Under the pieces are notes generated by a model. It did not search any database and was not told the DNA's origin. It saw only the letters and a program-made list of their open reading frames with translations. Shown one piece after another: positions 1 through 7,154 of a DNA stretch of 64,000 bases (position 1 is its first letter; the number at the start of each line of letters is the position of its first letter). Source of the DNA: Mycobacterium avium subsp. avium (lineage in GTDB: Bacteria > Actinomycetota > Actinomycetes > Mycobacteriales > Mycobacteriaceae); the NCBI RefSeq assembly GCF_009741445.1, contig NZ_CP046507.1, positions 2,604,001 through 2,668,000 of the forward strand, read 5' to 3'. A program made the position numbers and the translations under genes.

Positions 1-2
1 AA

Positions 3-368
3 GCGGATCGGGTGGGCGTCAATCGCCACTTCCCTTTCACCCGCAACCCGGACCGGCGCGCCGGGGTGACGCGGGACTTCTCGAAGATCTTGATGCTGTC
101 CACCGAAGATGACAGCCACGCCAACGCGTTTGCGTGCGGCGAAGTGCTATCGAGTGTCCTCCTGGAATGCACGATGGCCGGCTTGGCCACGTGTCCGGTG
201 TCGCAGTTGACGGAACTGTCCGTCAGCCGTGAACTGCTGGCGGCGGTCACGGGTCACACCGACCTCCCTCAGGTCTTGATCCGGGTGGGTGTCGCGCCGG
301 CGCTCGACGCAGCCCCGCCGCCCACGCCGCGGCGCGCGCTCGCCGACGTGTTGCGGCGGACACGTTGA
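3..368 (+). CDS. Acg-family nitroreductase-like protein, C-terminal part (cut by window edge)
   Basis: The reading frame is open from the first bases of the window, so the true start lies upstream. About 120 C-terminal residues are visible. The stretch with LLECTMAGLATCPVSQLTEL followed by a later RELLAAV is typical of the C-terminal flavin-fold half of mycobacterial Acg-type (Rv2032-like) putative NAD(P)H nitroreductases. Those proteins belong to dormancy or redox-stress gene sets and many lack demonstrated nitroreductase activity. The neighbours downstream (OsmC, hemerythrins, ferredoxin) fit a stress-response setting. Family call is good; function of this copy is inference. Confidence 0.75.
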   Translation, partial: ADRVGVNRHFPFTRNPDRRAGVTRDFSKILMLSTEDDSHANAFACGEVLSSVLLECTMAGLATCPVSQLTELSVSRELLAAVTGHTDLPQVLIRVGVAPALDAAPPPTPRRALADVLRRTR

Positions 369-377
369 GTCTTAGCC

Positions 378-500
378 ATGGTAGGGATTGCCGCGCCGAT
401 CGCCGACGACCGCGCCGCAGTCATCGCGATGATCGAGACGGTTCCCCTGCGAATCCCGCTCCAGGCGGGCCATGACGATGCTGGCCAACGCGCACGGTGA
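378..500 (+). pseudogene. Possible remnant, 40 codons, enolase-superfamily-like N-terminus
   Basis: Between the nitroreductase and the OsmC gene there is a short open stretch beginning ATG. Its middle reads MIETVPLRIPLQAG, which resembles the extreme N-terminus of mandelate racemase/muconate cycloisomerase-type proteins (ETxPLRIPL). It stops after 40 codons with none of the catalytic barrel. It has no clear ribosome binding site. It may be a decayed fragment or chance; I mention it because nothing else explains this gap. Confidence 0.2.
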
Positions 501-529
501 CGGGCTAGGGTTTGCACAAATAGCACTTG

Positions 530-535
530 TATAAA
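530..535 (+). promoter_or_regulatory. Candidate -10 box (TATAAA) for the OsmC gene
   Basis: TATAAA stands out as AT-rich in this GC-rich DNA, 31 bases before the OsmC ATG. No convincing -35 is seen at standard spacing; TTTGCA at 511-516 is too close. An ACAA-N7-TTGT half-dyad lies just upstream. Confidence 0.35.
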
Positions 536-566
536 TGCCACGCAATGGAGAAAGGGATCGCGGACT

Positions 567-1007
567 ATGAGCATCGCGGAACGGGCGGCGCGGACCACCT
601 GGGAAGGCCCGCTGGCGTCGGGCGAAGGCAAACTGTCGCAGGGCAGCAGCGGAGCGCTGGACGGCCTGCCGCTGACCTGGGCCTCTCGCACCGAGCAGCC
701 CGGAGGCAAGACGAGCCCCGAAGAACTCGCGGCGGCCGCACACTCGTCGTGCTTTTCAATGGCATTGGCCTTGAAATTGGGCGAGAACCACACTCCGCCA
801 CAGCGACTCGAGGTCACCGCCACCGTGACCCTGGATGCGGTCGATGGTGTTCCGACGATCACCACCTCGCAGCTGAAGGTCAAGGCCAGCGTCGCCGGCC
901 TGGATGCCGAATCCTTTGCCGCCGTGGTGGACCAGGCCGCAGCACTGTGTCCGGTGTCGCGGTTGTTCGCCGGAGCGACGATCAGCGTCGACGCCGAACT
1001 CGACTAG
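567..1007 (+). CDS. OsmC/Ohr-family peroxiredoxin
   Basis: 146 aa, the usual length for an OsmC domain protein. The two redox cysteines expected for thiol-dependent organic hydroperoxide reductases are visible: one in AAHSSCFSMALA (about residue 62) and one in AALCPVSRLF (about residue 128). The N-terminal WEGPLASGEGKL strand is also typical. Such proteins reduce organic hydroperoxides in the cytoplasm. ATG start with AAAGGGAT upstream. A hemerythrin gene follows 32 bases later on the same strand, so co-transcription is likely. Whether it is OsmC or Ohr subtype cannot be decided by eye. Confidence 0.88.
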   Translation: MSIAERAARTTWEGPLASGEGKLSQGSSGALDGLPLTWASRTEQPGGKTSPEELAAAAHSSCFSMALALKLGENHTPPQRLEVTATVTLDAVDGVPTITTSQLKVKASVAGLDAESFAAVVDQAAALCPVSRLFAGATISVDAELD

Positions 1008-1039
1008 AACAGAAGCCGCCCGACACAGAGGGGATGCGA

Positions 1040-1513
1040 ATGACCAGCCCGACGCTATCTGCCGAGTTGACGCGAGAACACCGCGAAATCGATGACGCGA
1101 TAGAGGCTTTCATCGAAAAGCTCGACTGCGGCGGCCTGCAGCGCGAACTATTGACCGACACCCTGGTAGCCCTGCGCCGGCACATCTACCTCGAGGAAAT
1201 CTTCCTGTTCCCGCCGCTGCGGGAGGCCGGGATCGTGATGCCGATCTTCGTGATGATGCGCGAGCACGGTCAGCTCTGGCACACCATGAACACGCTGGAG
1301 GATCTGCTCGCCGACGGGAACGACGTTCCGCGACTGAGGGATACGTGCACGCAGCTGCTGGATCAACTCCACCAGCACAACTCCAAAGAGGAGCCGGTCA
1401 TCTATCCGAACGCCGACACCGACCTGCCGCCGCAAACAAGCGCGGAGCTGACCCGGTTCATCGAGGCCGGACGCACGCCCGACGGGTGGGTGTGCCAGCA
1501 GGCGAACGCGTGA
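1040..1513 (+). CDS. Hemerythrin HHE-domain protein
   Basis: 157 aa. It carries the hemerythrin pattern of histidines and acidic residues on four helices: TREHREIDD, RRHIYLEEIFLFPPL, MREHGQLWH, and QHNSKEEPVIYP. These ligate a non-haem di-iron centre that binds oxygen or nitric oxide or senses redox state. Two ATGs compete, 1034 and 1040; I prefer 1040 because the GAGGGG at 1028-1033 then has proper spacing. The frame stays open far upstream, so automated tools may call a falsely long protein. It lies between OsmC and a ferredoxin gene. Confidence 0.82.
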   Translation: MTSPTLSAELTREHREIDDAIEAFIEKLDCGGLQRELLTDTLVALRRHIYLEEIFLFPPLREAGIVMPIFVMMREHGQLWHTMNTLEDLLADGNDVPRLRDTCTQLLDQLHQHNSKEEPVIYPNADTDLPPQTSAELTRFIEAGRTPDGWVCQQANA

Positions 1514-1550
1514 GGACGCAGCCCGCTGACGTATCGAAGGAGGATTCTCA

Positions 1551-1742
1551 ATGCGCGTGCTAGTGGACCGTGATCGCTGTGAGGGCAACGCCTTCTGTGT
1601 GAACATCGCCCCCCAGGTGTTCGAGCTCGACGATGACGAATACGCCGTGGTCCTCACCGACCCCGTGCCCGCCGGGCAGGAGGCGCTCGCCGAGCAGGCC
1701 GTCGCGGCGTGTCCGCGCGCGGCGCTGTCCCGCGAAGACTAG
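1551..1742 (+). CDS. Small 3Fe-4S-type ferredoxin
   Basis: 63 aa, acidic, with the cysteine layout of single-cluster actinobacterial ferredoxins: CEGNAFC near the N-terminus and AACP near the C-terminus, giving three cluster cysteines. Proteins of this kind pass electrons to P450s or other oxygenases. There is no P450 in the immediate operon; the nearest is at 3.7 kb on the other strand, so the partner could be that P450, the hemerythrins or something distant. A strong AAGGAGG (1537-1543) precedes the ATG. Confidence 0.85.
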   Translation: MRVLVDRDRCEGNAFCVNIAPQVFELDDDEYAVVLTDPVPAGQEALAEQAVAACPRAALSRED

Positions 1743-1771
1743 ACGCCCCGCGCGGTTTCGCGTATTGCCCC

Positions 1772-2539
1772 TTACCGCTTGATCAGCCGCAACCGCCAAG
1801 CCTCCGGACCGCGCTGCTCGTAGCGGATTTCGAGTCGCCCCGACGTCCGGTGGTCGAGCTGGCGCAGCAGCGGGATCGGGTCGTGGGGAGCGACCAGCAC
1901 CAGGGCGCCGCCATCCGGAACCGCGTCGAACGCGCCGAACACGGTCGCGTGCCGGATCGAATGCGGCACGTCGCGGACGTCGAGCACGGGATCGTCGGCA
2001 TCGGTTTCGCCGCAGCCGCAGTTGTGTGATGGCTCGGCGCCATTGGTGGTATGCGGGTGGCCGAGGAGTTCGTGCATGCCGTGGGTTACCTCCACCAGGG
2101 AGACGTCCGGGTCGGCGGCGACGATGGGCAGAATCCGCTCGTTCTCGTCGACCAGGTGCGCGTCGAACAGCACCCGCAGGGCTTGGGCGGAACCGGCCGC
2201 GCGCACCGGCGGTTCCGTGCGGATGCCGTCGACGAGGGAGCCGATGATGCGGTGCGCCGCGATCATCGATTCGATCAGGGGCCGCGCGCGCTGGGTGCGG
2301 GTCGCGGCCGGGTACAGGCGCTCCTCCTCAGCCGCCGCGTGCGGCAGCAACTCACCGGCCAGGAAGGCAAGGGCGGCAACGCGTGTCGGCTCGAAGTCCG
2401 CACCGCGCTCGACCGCCGACACCATCGCATCGGTAAGCACCGCCAGCTGCCCGGCGAGTTGCGCGTGGTGACTGGTGATGGCTTCGACCGCCTCGGCATC
2501 GGCAGCTGTGGACGCCACGATCACATCGTTGGCCGGCAT
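1772..2539 (-). CDS. Hemerythrin domain fused to DUF2249 domain
   Basis: 255 aa. Residues about 20-145 form a hemerythrin-like domain (ITSHHAQLAGQL, LLPHAAAEEERLYP, MIAAHRIIG, FDAHLVDENERILP). After a short linker with HNCGCGE, residues about 185-255 match DUF2249 (LDVRDVPHSIRHATVFGAFD, LVAPHDPIPLLRQL). This pairing is common in bacterial nitric-oxide or denitrification-related loci, so a role in NO handling or repair of iron-sulfur centres is plausible but inferred. It is divergent from the SufR-like regulator at 2632 and shares a 92-base promoter gap with its palindrome. It converges on the ferredoxin gene. Confidence 0.85.
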   Translation of the reverse strand: MPANDVIVASTAADAEAVEAITSHHAQLAGQLAVLTDAMVSAVERGADFEPTRVAALAFLAGELLPHAAAEEERLYPAATRTQRARPLIESMIAAHRIIGSLVDGIRTEPPVRAAGSAQALRVLFDAHLVDENERILPIVAADPDVSLVEVTHGMHELLGHPHTTNGAEPSHNCGCGETDADDPVLDVRDVPHSIRHATVFGAFDAVPDGGALVLVAPHDPIPLLRQLDHRTSGRLEIRYEQRGPEAWRLRLIKR

Positions 2540-2611
2540 TTTCGGTTCCTTTCCGTTGAGCTGACGCTCGCCGAGCGGGTGCGGCTCATTGCGCTAGGTG
2601 CATCGCCCAAC

Positions 2612-2629
2612 AATTTACTACAATAAATT
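2612..2629. promoter_or_regulatory. Perfect palindromic operator AATTTA-N6-TAAATT over a -10 box
   Basis: Arms AATTTA (2612-2617) and TAAATT (2624-2629) are exact inverted repeats. A good -10 sequence TACAAT (2619-2624) lies inside. Seven bases after it comes the GTG start of the regulator gene, so that mRNA is probably leaderless and the palindrome would block its own promoter. The divergent hemerythrin/DUF2249 gene starts 72 bases to the left and may be controlled too. Confidence 0.65.
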
Positions 2630-2631
2630 CC

Positions 2632-3357
2632 GTGAAAAAAGAGCCGGTCGTCCTGGGCCCCCGGCCGACGCCGGTGCTGGTGGCGCCCGTGGCGCTGTCC
2701 GGGCAGCGGCTGCGGGTGCTCGACTACGTGCGCGCACACTCCCCCGTCCGGGTCACTGACGCCGCCGCGGCTCTTGACCTGCACGCCAACACCGTTCGCG
2801 AACATCTCGACGCGGTCGTCGAGCTGGGGCTCGTCGAACGCTCCACCGCCAGGACACCCGGACGCGGACGTCCGGCCACGCTGTACCGGGCATCGGCCGC
2901 CGACCCCGCGGTGGCGACGCGTGACTACGCGGGTTTGGCGACCGCGCTGGCCGGACAGCTGGCTCGCACCAGCGCGCACCCGGAGCGCGACGCGCGTGCG
3001 GCCGGCGTCGAGTGGGGACGCGAACTCATCGACGAGTGCGGCCGCACCGGCGACGATGCACGGCAGTCCGTGCTCGAGGCGTTGGCCCGCCTCGGCTTCG
3101 CGCCCGACGACGAACCCGACGCGCGGCGAGGCATCGCACTGCGCCGGTGTCCCCTGCTGAACGCGGCCCGTCGTTATCCGACGATCGTCTGTCAGGTCCA
3201 CCTCGGGATTGTCGAGGGAATGCTGGAGCGGCTCGGCGCCACCGACGCTCCGGGCCTCGGTCTCATCCCGTTCGCCGAACCCGGTTCCTGCAGGTTGTTC
3301 CTGCCCGATCCCGTTGTGCGGCATGATGACGCTGCGCCACGGCCGCGGTCCGGTTAG
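2632..3357 (+). CDS. SufR-like winged-helix regulator with cysteine cluster motif
   Basis: 241 aa. Residues about 20-80 form a winged helix (VTDAAAALDLHANTVREHLD, then VERSTARTPGRGRPATLY). The C-terminal half contains ALRRCPLLNAARRYP, TIVCQVHLGIVEGML and GSCRLFLP. This resembles the conserved Cys region of SufR-type iron-sulfur-sensing repressors and related actinobacterial regulators. The fourth classical cysteine is not obvious; a nearby His may substitute. GTG start is supported by the -10 box seven bases upstream (leaderless). I infer that it controls the divergent hemerythrin/DUF2249 gene and itself in response to NO or iron-sulfur damage. Confidence 0.75.
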   Translation: MKKEPVVLGPRPTPVLVAPVALSGQRLRVLDYVRAHSPVRVTDAAAALDLHANTVREHLDAVVELGLVERSTARTPGRGRPATLYRASAADPAVATRDYAGLATALAGQLARTSAHPERDARAAGVEWGRELIDECGRTGDDARQSVLEALARLGFAPDDEPDARRGIALRRCPLLNAARRYPTIVCQVHLGIVEGMLERLGATDAPGLGLIPFAEPGSCRLFLPDPVVRHDDAAPRPRSG

Positions 3358-3707
3358 ACGTTGGCGACCAGCGATGATCCCCGGCGACCGCGTGTTCGCT
3401 TGCGTTGCTTGCTGATCGCTACCAGGTGTGCCACCGCCGGCCCGATACCGCGGGCCAAAGCGTCGATGTCAGCGACGGCCTCGTAGTCGGCCAGGACCTT
3501 GGCGACGACTGTCCCGGGCCTCGTCAGACACTGCGGCTCATGGGCCGACGGGTGCTCAAGCCGAGGCGGTCTTGGCCCCGAATGCGCGGGGCGCACGGCA
3601 TGCCCGGTGGCTCAAAGGCGTGGTGACGGCGTGGATTAACCGTTGACGCTCTGCGGCAGCACCTCAATGGTCAAGCAGGTAAGGGACGTTCGATCCCGGC
3701 GTTGACG
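3358..3707. other. 350-bp gap with no supported gene
   Basis: Lies between the ends of two convergent genes. An 80-codon minus-strand ORF (3354-3596) has a basic C-terminal end (KQRKRTRGRRG) but no recognisable family and no ribosome binding site. A plus-strand stretch ends in HARWLKGVVTAWINR near 3640. Both could be fragments of decayed genes. I see no terminator hairpin with a T run. Confidence 0.4.
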
Positions 3708-4904
3708 TCAGGAACGTGAAACGAGTGTGGGCATGGCGGCCCAGCCGCGGACCGCGGCGGTCTCCGAGGGCACCGCGTTGGCCCAGTCGACCTCCCACGC
3801 CGGGAAACGCTTGAGGATCTCCTCCAACGCGATCCGACCCTCCAGGCGGGCCAGCGCGTTGCCCATGCAGAAATGCGTGCCCGCGCCAAAGGTCATGTGA
3901 GAACGCTGTTCCCGGTAGATGTCGAAGACGTCACCGTCCGGCGGGAACCGGCGGTGGTCGCGGTTGGCCGCGCCGACGAGCATCAGCATCGCCGAACCCT
4001 CCGGCACGGTCTGGCCGTAGTACTCGACATCGCGGGTGACGTAGCGGGCGATCTGGAGCGCTGGCGGTTCCCACCGCAGAATCTCCTCGATCGCCTGAGG
4101 AATCAGTCCCGGGTTCTCCACCAGATCACGGCGCTGATCCGGGTAGTCGGCCAGCGTCTTACCGGCCCAGCCGATCAGCCGGGTGGTGGTCTCGGAACCG
4201 GCCGTGGCGATAACCGTCAGGTACATCAACAGCTCGTCACGGCGCAGCTTGCGCACCGTGCCGGTCTCATCCTCGAACTCGGCGTTGAGAAGGTCGGTCA
4301 TGATGTCGTCGGACGGGTGTTCGGCGCGCCAGTCGACGAACTCCGCGAACACCTCGCCGGTGGCCAGCGCGTCGACGGTCTTCCCCTGCAGGGTCTCCTC
4401 GCCGTGGTCGGTGATCTGCCGCTGCCGGTCTTCCGGGAGCCCCAGCAGCATGCCGATGACGCGCATGGGCATCTGCTCGCCGAGGTCGTTGACGAAGTCG
4501 AACCGACCCGACCCGACCAGCGGATCCAGGCACCGCGCGGTGAACTCGCGGATCTGCGGCTCTAGTGCGAGCACCTTGCGCGGAGTGAACACCCGCGACA
4601 GCAGGTTGCGGTGAATGTTGTGGATCGGCGGATCCTCGAAAATCAGTGTGCCCGGCGGTATTTCCATGCCCGACTTGATGATCTCGAGCAGGGCTCCGCG
4701 CCCGGAGATGAACGTCTCGTGGTCGATGACCGCCTTGTTGACGTCGTCGTAGCGGCTCAGCGCGTAGAAGTCGTGCTGTTCGTTGTAGTACAGCGGCGCC
4801 TCTTCCCGAATCCGGGCGAACACCGGATAGGGGTTCATGTTGAGGTCGATGTTGTAGGGGTCGTAGTACAGGTCGGATTCGGTGGGGGCGGTGGGCACGG
4901 TCAT
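3708..4904 (-). CDS. Cytochrome P450
   Basis: 398 aa, usual length for a soluble bacterial P450. The I-helix oxygen-binding motif is ATAGSETTTRLIG (about residue 240), the K-helix ExxR is EEILRW, and the haem-binding loop is FGAGTHFCMGNALARLEG with the axial cysteine. It hydroxylates an unknown substrate using ferredoxin and reductase. Its ATG overlaps the TGA of a small upstream reading frame (TGATG), suggesting translational coupling. No copy of the window-wide TTCTCA operator is seen upstream, so it is probably not part of that regulon. CYP family number cannot be given without a search. Confidence 0.95.
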   Translation of the reverse strand: MTVPTAPTESDLYYDPYNIDLNMNPYPVFARIREEAPLYYNEQHDFYALSRYDDVNKAVIDHETFISGRGALLEIIKSGMEIPPGTLIFEDPPIHNIHRNLLSRVFTPRKVLALEPQIREFTARCLDPLVGSGRFDFVNDLGEQMPMRVIGMLLGLPEDRQRQITDHGEETLQGKTVDALATGEVFAEFVDWRAEHPSDDIMTDLLNAEFEDETGTVRKLRRDELLMYLTVIATAGSETTTRLIGWAGKTLADYPDQRRDLVENPGLIPQAIEEILRWEPPALQIARYVTRDVEYYGQTVPEGSAMLMLVGAANRDHRRFPPDGDVFDIYREQRSHMTFGAGTHFCMGNALARLEGRIALEEILKRFPAWEVDWANAVPSETAAVRGWAAMPTLVSRS

Positions 4905-5079
4905 CAGAACTCCGTCGGGGCTGCAGGGCTGTTCAGCTGAATGGGACCGACGCCGTCGGCGCCGGGCTGCACGATTTCGATGTCGAATGTCGCGGTGTAA
5001 GCGAAGTGCTCATGACTTCGCCGACGTCGTTGTGGCTCCCTGCGGCGATCTCGGCAGGCATGACTTGCTCAGCGGTCAT
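4904..5079 (-). pseudogene. Small ORF coupled to the P450, apparently interrupted by a one-base frameshift
   Basis: A minus-strand frame starts ATG at 5079 and reads protein-like (MTAEQVMPAEIAAGSHNDVG) to about 5014. There it goes out of register. In the adjacent frame the reading continues HEHFAYTATFDIEIVQPGAD, then GVGPIQLNSPAAPTEF, and stops at 4906-4904. That stop overlaps the P450 ATG as TGATG. One extra base near 5014 would restore a 58-aa protein. So this is either a frameshifted small gene, a sequencing error or a recoding site. I do not recognise the family. The upstream codons of the second frame look non-coding (Arg-rich), which supports a real frame change. Confidence 0.45.
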
Positions 5080-5110
5080 CAGTTTCCCGTCGGCCCGTTG
5101 CGACAACGCA

Positions 5111-5136
5111 GTTACACTAGCACAGGCAAATGTAAC
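5111..5136. promoter_or_regulatory. Inverted repeat GTTACA-N14-TGTAAC upstream of the P450 unit
   Basis: Exact 6-bp arms at 5111-5116 and 5131-5136. Read on the minus strand it begins GTTACATTTGCCTG and contains a -10-like TAGTGT about 40 bases before the small ORF start. A very similar string, GTTACATTTACC, occurs on the minus strand at 20261-20272 before the ligase gene, so the two promoters may share a binding protein or promoter class. Confidence 0.4.
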
Positions 5137-5289
5137 GCCAGCCGTGCTCACTCACCCCCCGCTGGGCAGTAGGTGGGGCGGCTCATCTCGCGTCCCGTCG
5201 ACCGGGTGAGGCGCGTCAGACCACGCGGCCGCCCGCACATTGGCGACAGGAATGCTGTTGAAGCAGCGCGATTTCTACCGCTGGGTCCC

Positions 5290-5949
5290 TCACGCCATCC
5301 TCTTGCTCCAGGATTGATCCCAACGATCGATCGACGCCACCTCATCAAGCGGTTTGCGCCGCACCGCGTGGTGCCCGCCCTTGGGCCAGCCCACCGTGAG
5401 CAGAGTCGCGATGAGCCAGTCGTCAGGGATTGCGACCATCGACCGCAGCTGATCCTCGCAGGACCCGTGCCACAGGGTGATCGCCGCGCCCAGGCCTTGC
5501 GCCCGCGCCGCCAGCAGGAAGTTCTGGACGGCGGGAAAGATCGACCCTCCCTGCTGTAGTTCGGTGGTTCCCCGCTGCGGCTGGACACAGAACAGCACCA
5601 GCACGGGCGCCGCGCCTCCGACGCTCATGTGCTCAGCCATCGCGCGCAGCACGCGCGACTTGGGGTCGTCAGCCTCGTCCTCGGGCATTGAAAGCCGATA
5701 GAACTCGGTCATGACGTCCCATGTCTTGTGAGCCGCCGCCGTGACCACGTCGCGCAGAGCGCTCGATCTCAGCACCACAAACTTCCACGGCTGCTGGTTG
5801 CCGCCGGACGGAGCCCAACTCGCCGCACGCAGACAAGCGTCGACGGCCTCGTCGGAGACGGGTTCGTCGCGATAGCGCCGTACCGCCGACGCGGTCCGCA
5901 TGACCTCCCACAGATCCACCGATGCGGGCGGGACCGGTTGAGCGCTCAC
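5290..5949 (-). CDS. Nitroreductase-family FMN protein
   Basis: 219 aa. The N-terminal RRYRDEPVSDEAVDACLRAA and SWAPSGGNQQPWKFVVL are the FMN-binding signature of the nitroreductase fold, and the C-terminal LLTVGWPKG and RRKPLDE complete it. Members reduce nitro, quinone or enone groups with NAD(P)H; some act on acyl-CoA or cyclic ketone intermediates. The GTG start at 5949 overlaps the TGA of the upstream dehydrogenase gene (GTGA), so the two form one operon. The long open frame upstream is spurious. The substrate is not evident. Confidence 0.85.
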   Translation of the reverse strand: MSAQPVPPASVDLWEVMRTASAVRRYRDEPVSDEAVDACLRAASWAPSGGNQQPWKFVVLRSSALRDVVTAAAHKTWDVMTEFYRLSMPEDEADDPKSRVLRAMAEHMSVGGAAPVLVLFCVQPQRGTTELQQGGSIFPAVQNFLLAARAQGLGAAITLWHGSCEDQLRSMVAIPDDWLIATLLTVGWPKGGHHAVRRKPLDEVASIDRWDQSWSKRMA

Positions 5950-7058
5950 AGCTTCGCCTTTGCGGGCAGCACGCCCCGCCAGGTTCCACCGCGCACGGGA
6001 CCGGTGACCAACGGCAGATCGAGGGTGGACAGCAAACCAACTGGTGCGGCCATCACCGCGGGGATGGCATTGAGTTCGCGCATAACCGTCGCGTAGGTCA
6101 GGCCGCGCATGTTGTCCCCGCGGCCGTGCATCTCGATGTCGACGGTGTAGGTGGGCAGGCCGTCCACGATGACCCGGTAGCCACCGAGCGGTGATGGATG
6201 CCGCGGCCAATCCGGCGCGGCACCGTCGCCCATTCGGGTGATGTGTTCCAGCACAACGCGTTCCTCTCCACCGACCATTCCGGCGAGCTTGAATCGCATT
6301 CCTCCCATGGTTCCCGGTTCGATCCACCCCGACGCCACTTCGTAACGCTCTGTCGCCAACCATTTCTCGATCGTCGTCTCGACGCGATCGAGCGGCAGGC
6401 CAACACCATCCGCGACCAGATGCACGGTGGGTCCCCACAACGCGGCGAGGCGGTTCGGGTCGAAGAGCGGCGCGGGATGATCGGGGGTATGCCCAAACCC
6501 CATGAAGTCGAACATGATGTCAGGTTGACGGATCGGGCCGTAATCGAGCATCTCGAGCATGGTGATGCCGTCGACACGGCTGCTGAAGCCCGTCATCGTC
6601 AGCGCGATCACATCGTTGGCCCAGCCCGGATCGACACCGCTGTTGAAAAAGCTGGTGCCGCCCTCCGCGCAGGCCGCCTCGAGCAGTTCGACGGTTTCCC
6701 GGTCGGCAGCGGGCGGATAACACATGGGCACCAACGAGGTACACACCACGTGCTTGCCAGCGCGCAGGCAGCGCGCGATGTCCACCGCCGCGTCGTGGTA
6801 GCGATAGTCACCCGACGCGAAGTAAGCCACCACGTCGGCGTCCACCGATAGTGCGGCCCCAATGTCCCGCGTGGCGATGACGCCGGTCGCGGGCATCCCG
6901 CACAGGTCGCCGGCGTCCTTGCCGTCCTTGGCTTCCGCGTGCACCACGACGCCGGCCAGCTCCAGGCCGGGGTGGGCGATGAGGGCACGCAACGCGCCGA
7001 TGCCGACCTGACCAGGACCCCACAGGATCACTCGTGGATTACCTCGACCGTCCGCCAT
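5946..7058 (-). CDS. NAD(P)-binding dihydrodipicolinate reductase-like dehydrogenase
   Basis: 370 aa. The Rossmann motif is ILWGPGQVGIGALRALI at the N-terminus, followed by a cofactor-selecting region around VVVHAEAKDGKDAG. The overall pattern (CTSLVPMCYP, FFNSGVDPGWANDVI, LDYGPIRQPDIMFDFMGFGH) is that of the DapB-fold NAD(P)H-dependent oxidoreductases widespread in mycobacterial lipid and steroid clusters; their reactions are mostly unproven. I place the start at 7058, not the longer GTG at 7100, because GGAAGGGG lies just upstream. Divergent from the crotonase gene at 7155; the gap holds a perfect copy of the shared operator. Confidence 0.82.
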   Translation of the reverse strand: MADGRGNPRVILWGPGQVGIGALRALIAHPGLELAGVVVHAEAKDGKDAGDLCGMPATGVIATRDIGAALSVDADVVAYFASGDYRYHDAAVDIARCLRAGKHVVCTSLVPMCYPPAADRETVELLEAACAEGGTSFFNSGVDPGWANDVIALTMTGFSSRVDGITMLEMLDYGPIRQPDIMFDFMGFGHTPDHPAPLFDPNRLAALWGPTVHLVADGVGLPLDRVETTIEKWLATERYEVASGWIEPGTMGGMRFKLAGMVGGEERVVLEHITRMGDGAAPDWPRHPSPLGGYRVIVDGLPTYTVDIEMHGRGDNMRGLTYATVMRELNAIPAVMAAPVGLLSTLDLPLVTGPVRGGTWRGVLPAKAKL

Positions 7059-7091
7059 CGGCACCCCTTCCGGTCGTCGCCCGCCGACCTG

Positions 7092-7109
7092 TGAGAACAT
7101 ATCTTCTCA
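7092..7109. promoter_or_regulatory. Shared operator, perfect copy: TGAGAA-CATATC-TTCTCA
   Basis: Exact 6-bp inverted arms spaced by six bases, 34 bases before the minus-strand start at 7058 and 46 bases before the plus-strand start at 7155. It sits in the only non-coding gap between divergent genes, as expected for a bidirectional TetR-type operator. Other copies of the same element occur through the window. Confidence 0.75.
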
Positions 7110-7154
7110 TATAGAGATAACACCATTACCGGATGCGGGAAGAAGGGGCGAACG

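Noticed and set aside
269..1007. Long ORFs antisense to or in other frames across the OsmC gene (such as 269-883 minus and 565-801 minus)
   Set aside because: They are shadows of a clear OsmC frame with both redox cysteines; they have no recognisable domains and are Arg/Ser-rich.
3354..3646. Insertion-sequence remnant in the 3.4-3.7 kb gap
   Set aside because: Short open frames on both strands are suggestive, but no inverted repeats or transposase motifs could be identified.
3873..4565. 230-codon plus-strand ORF opposite the first P450
   Set aside because: Mirror frame of a P450 with intact haem and I-helix motifs; high-GC third-position bias commonly opens the opposite strand.
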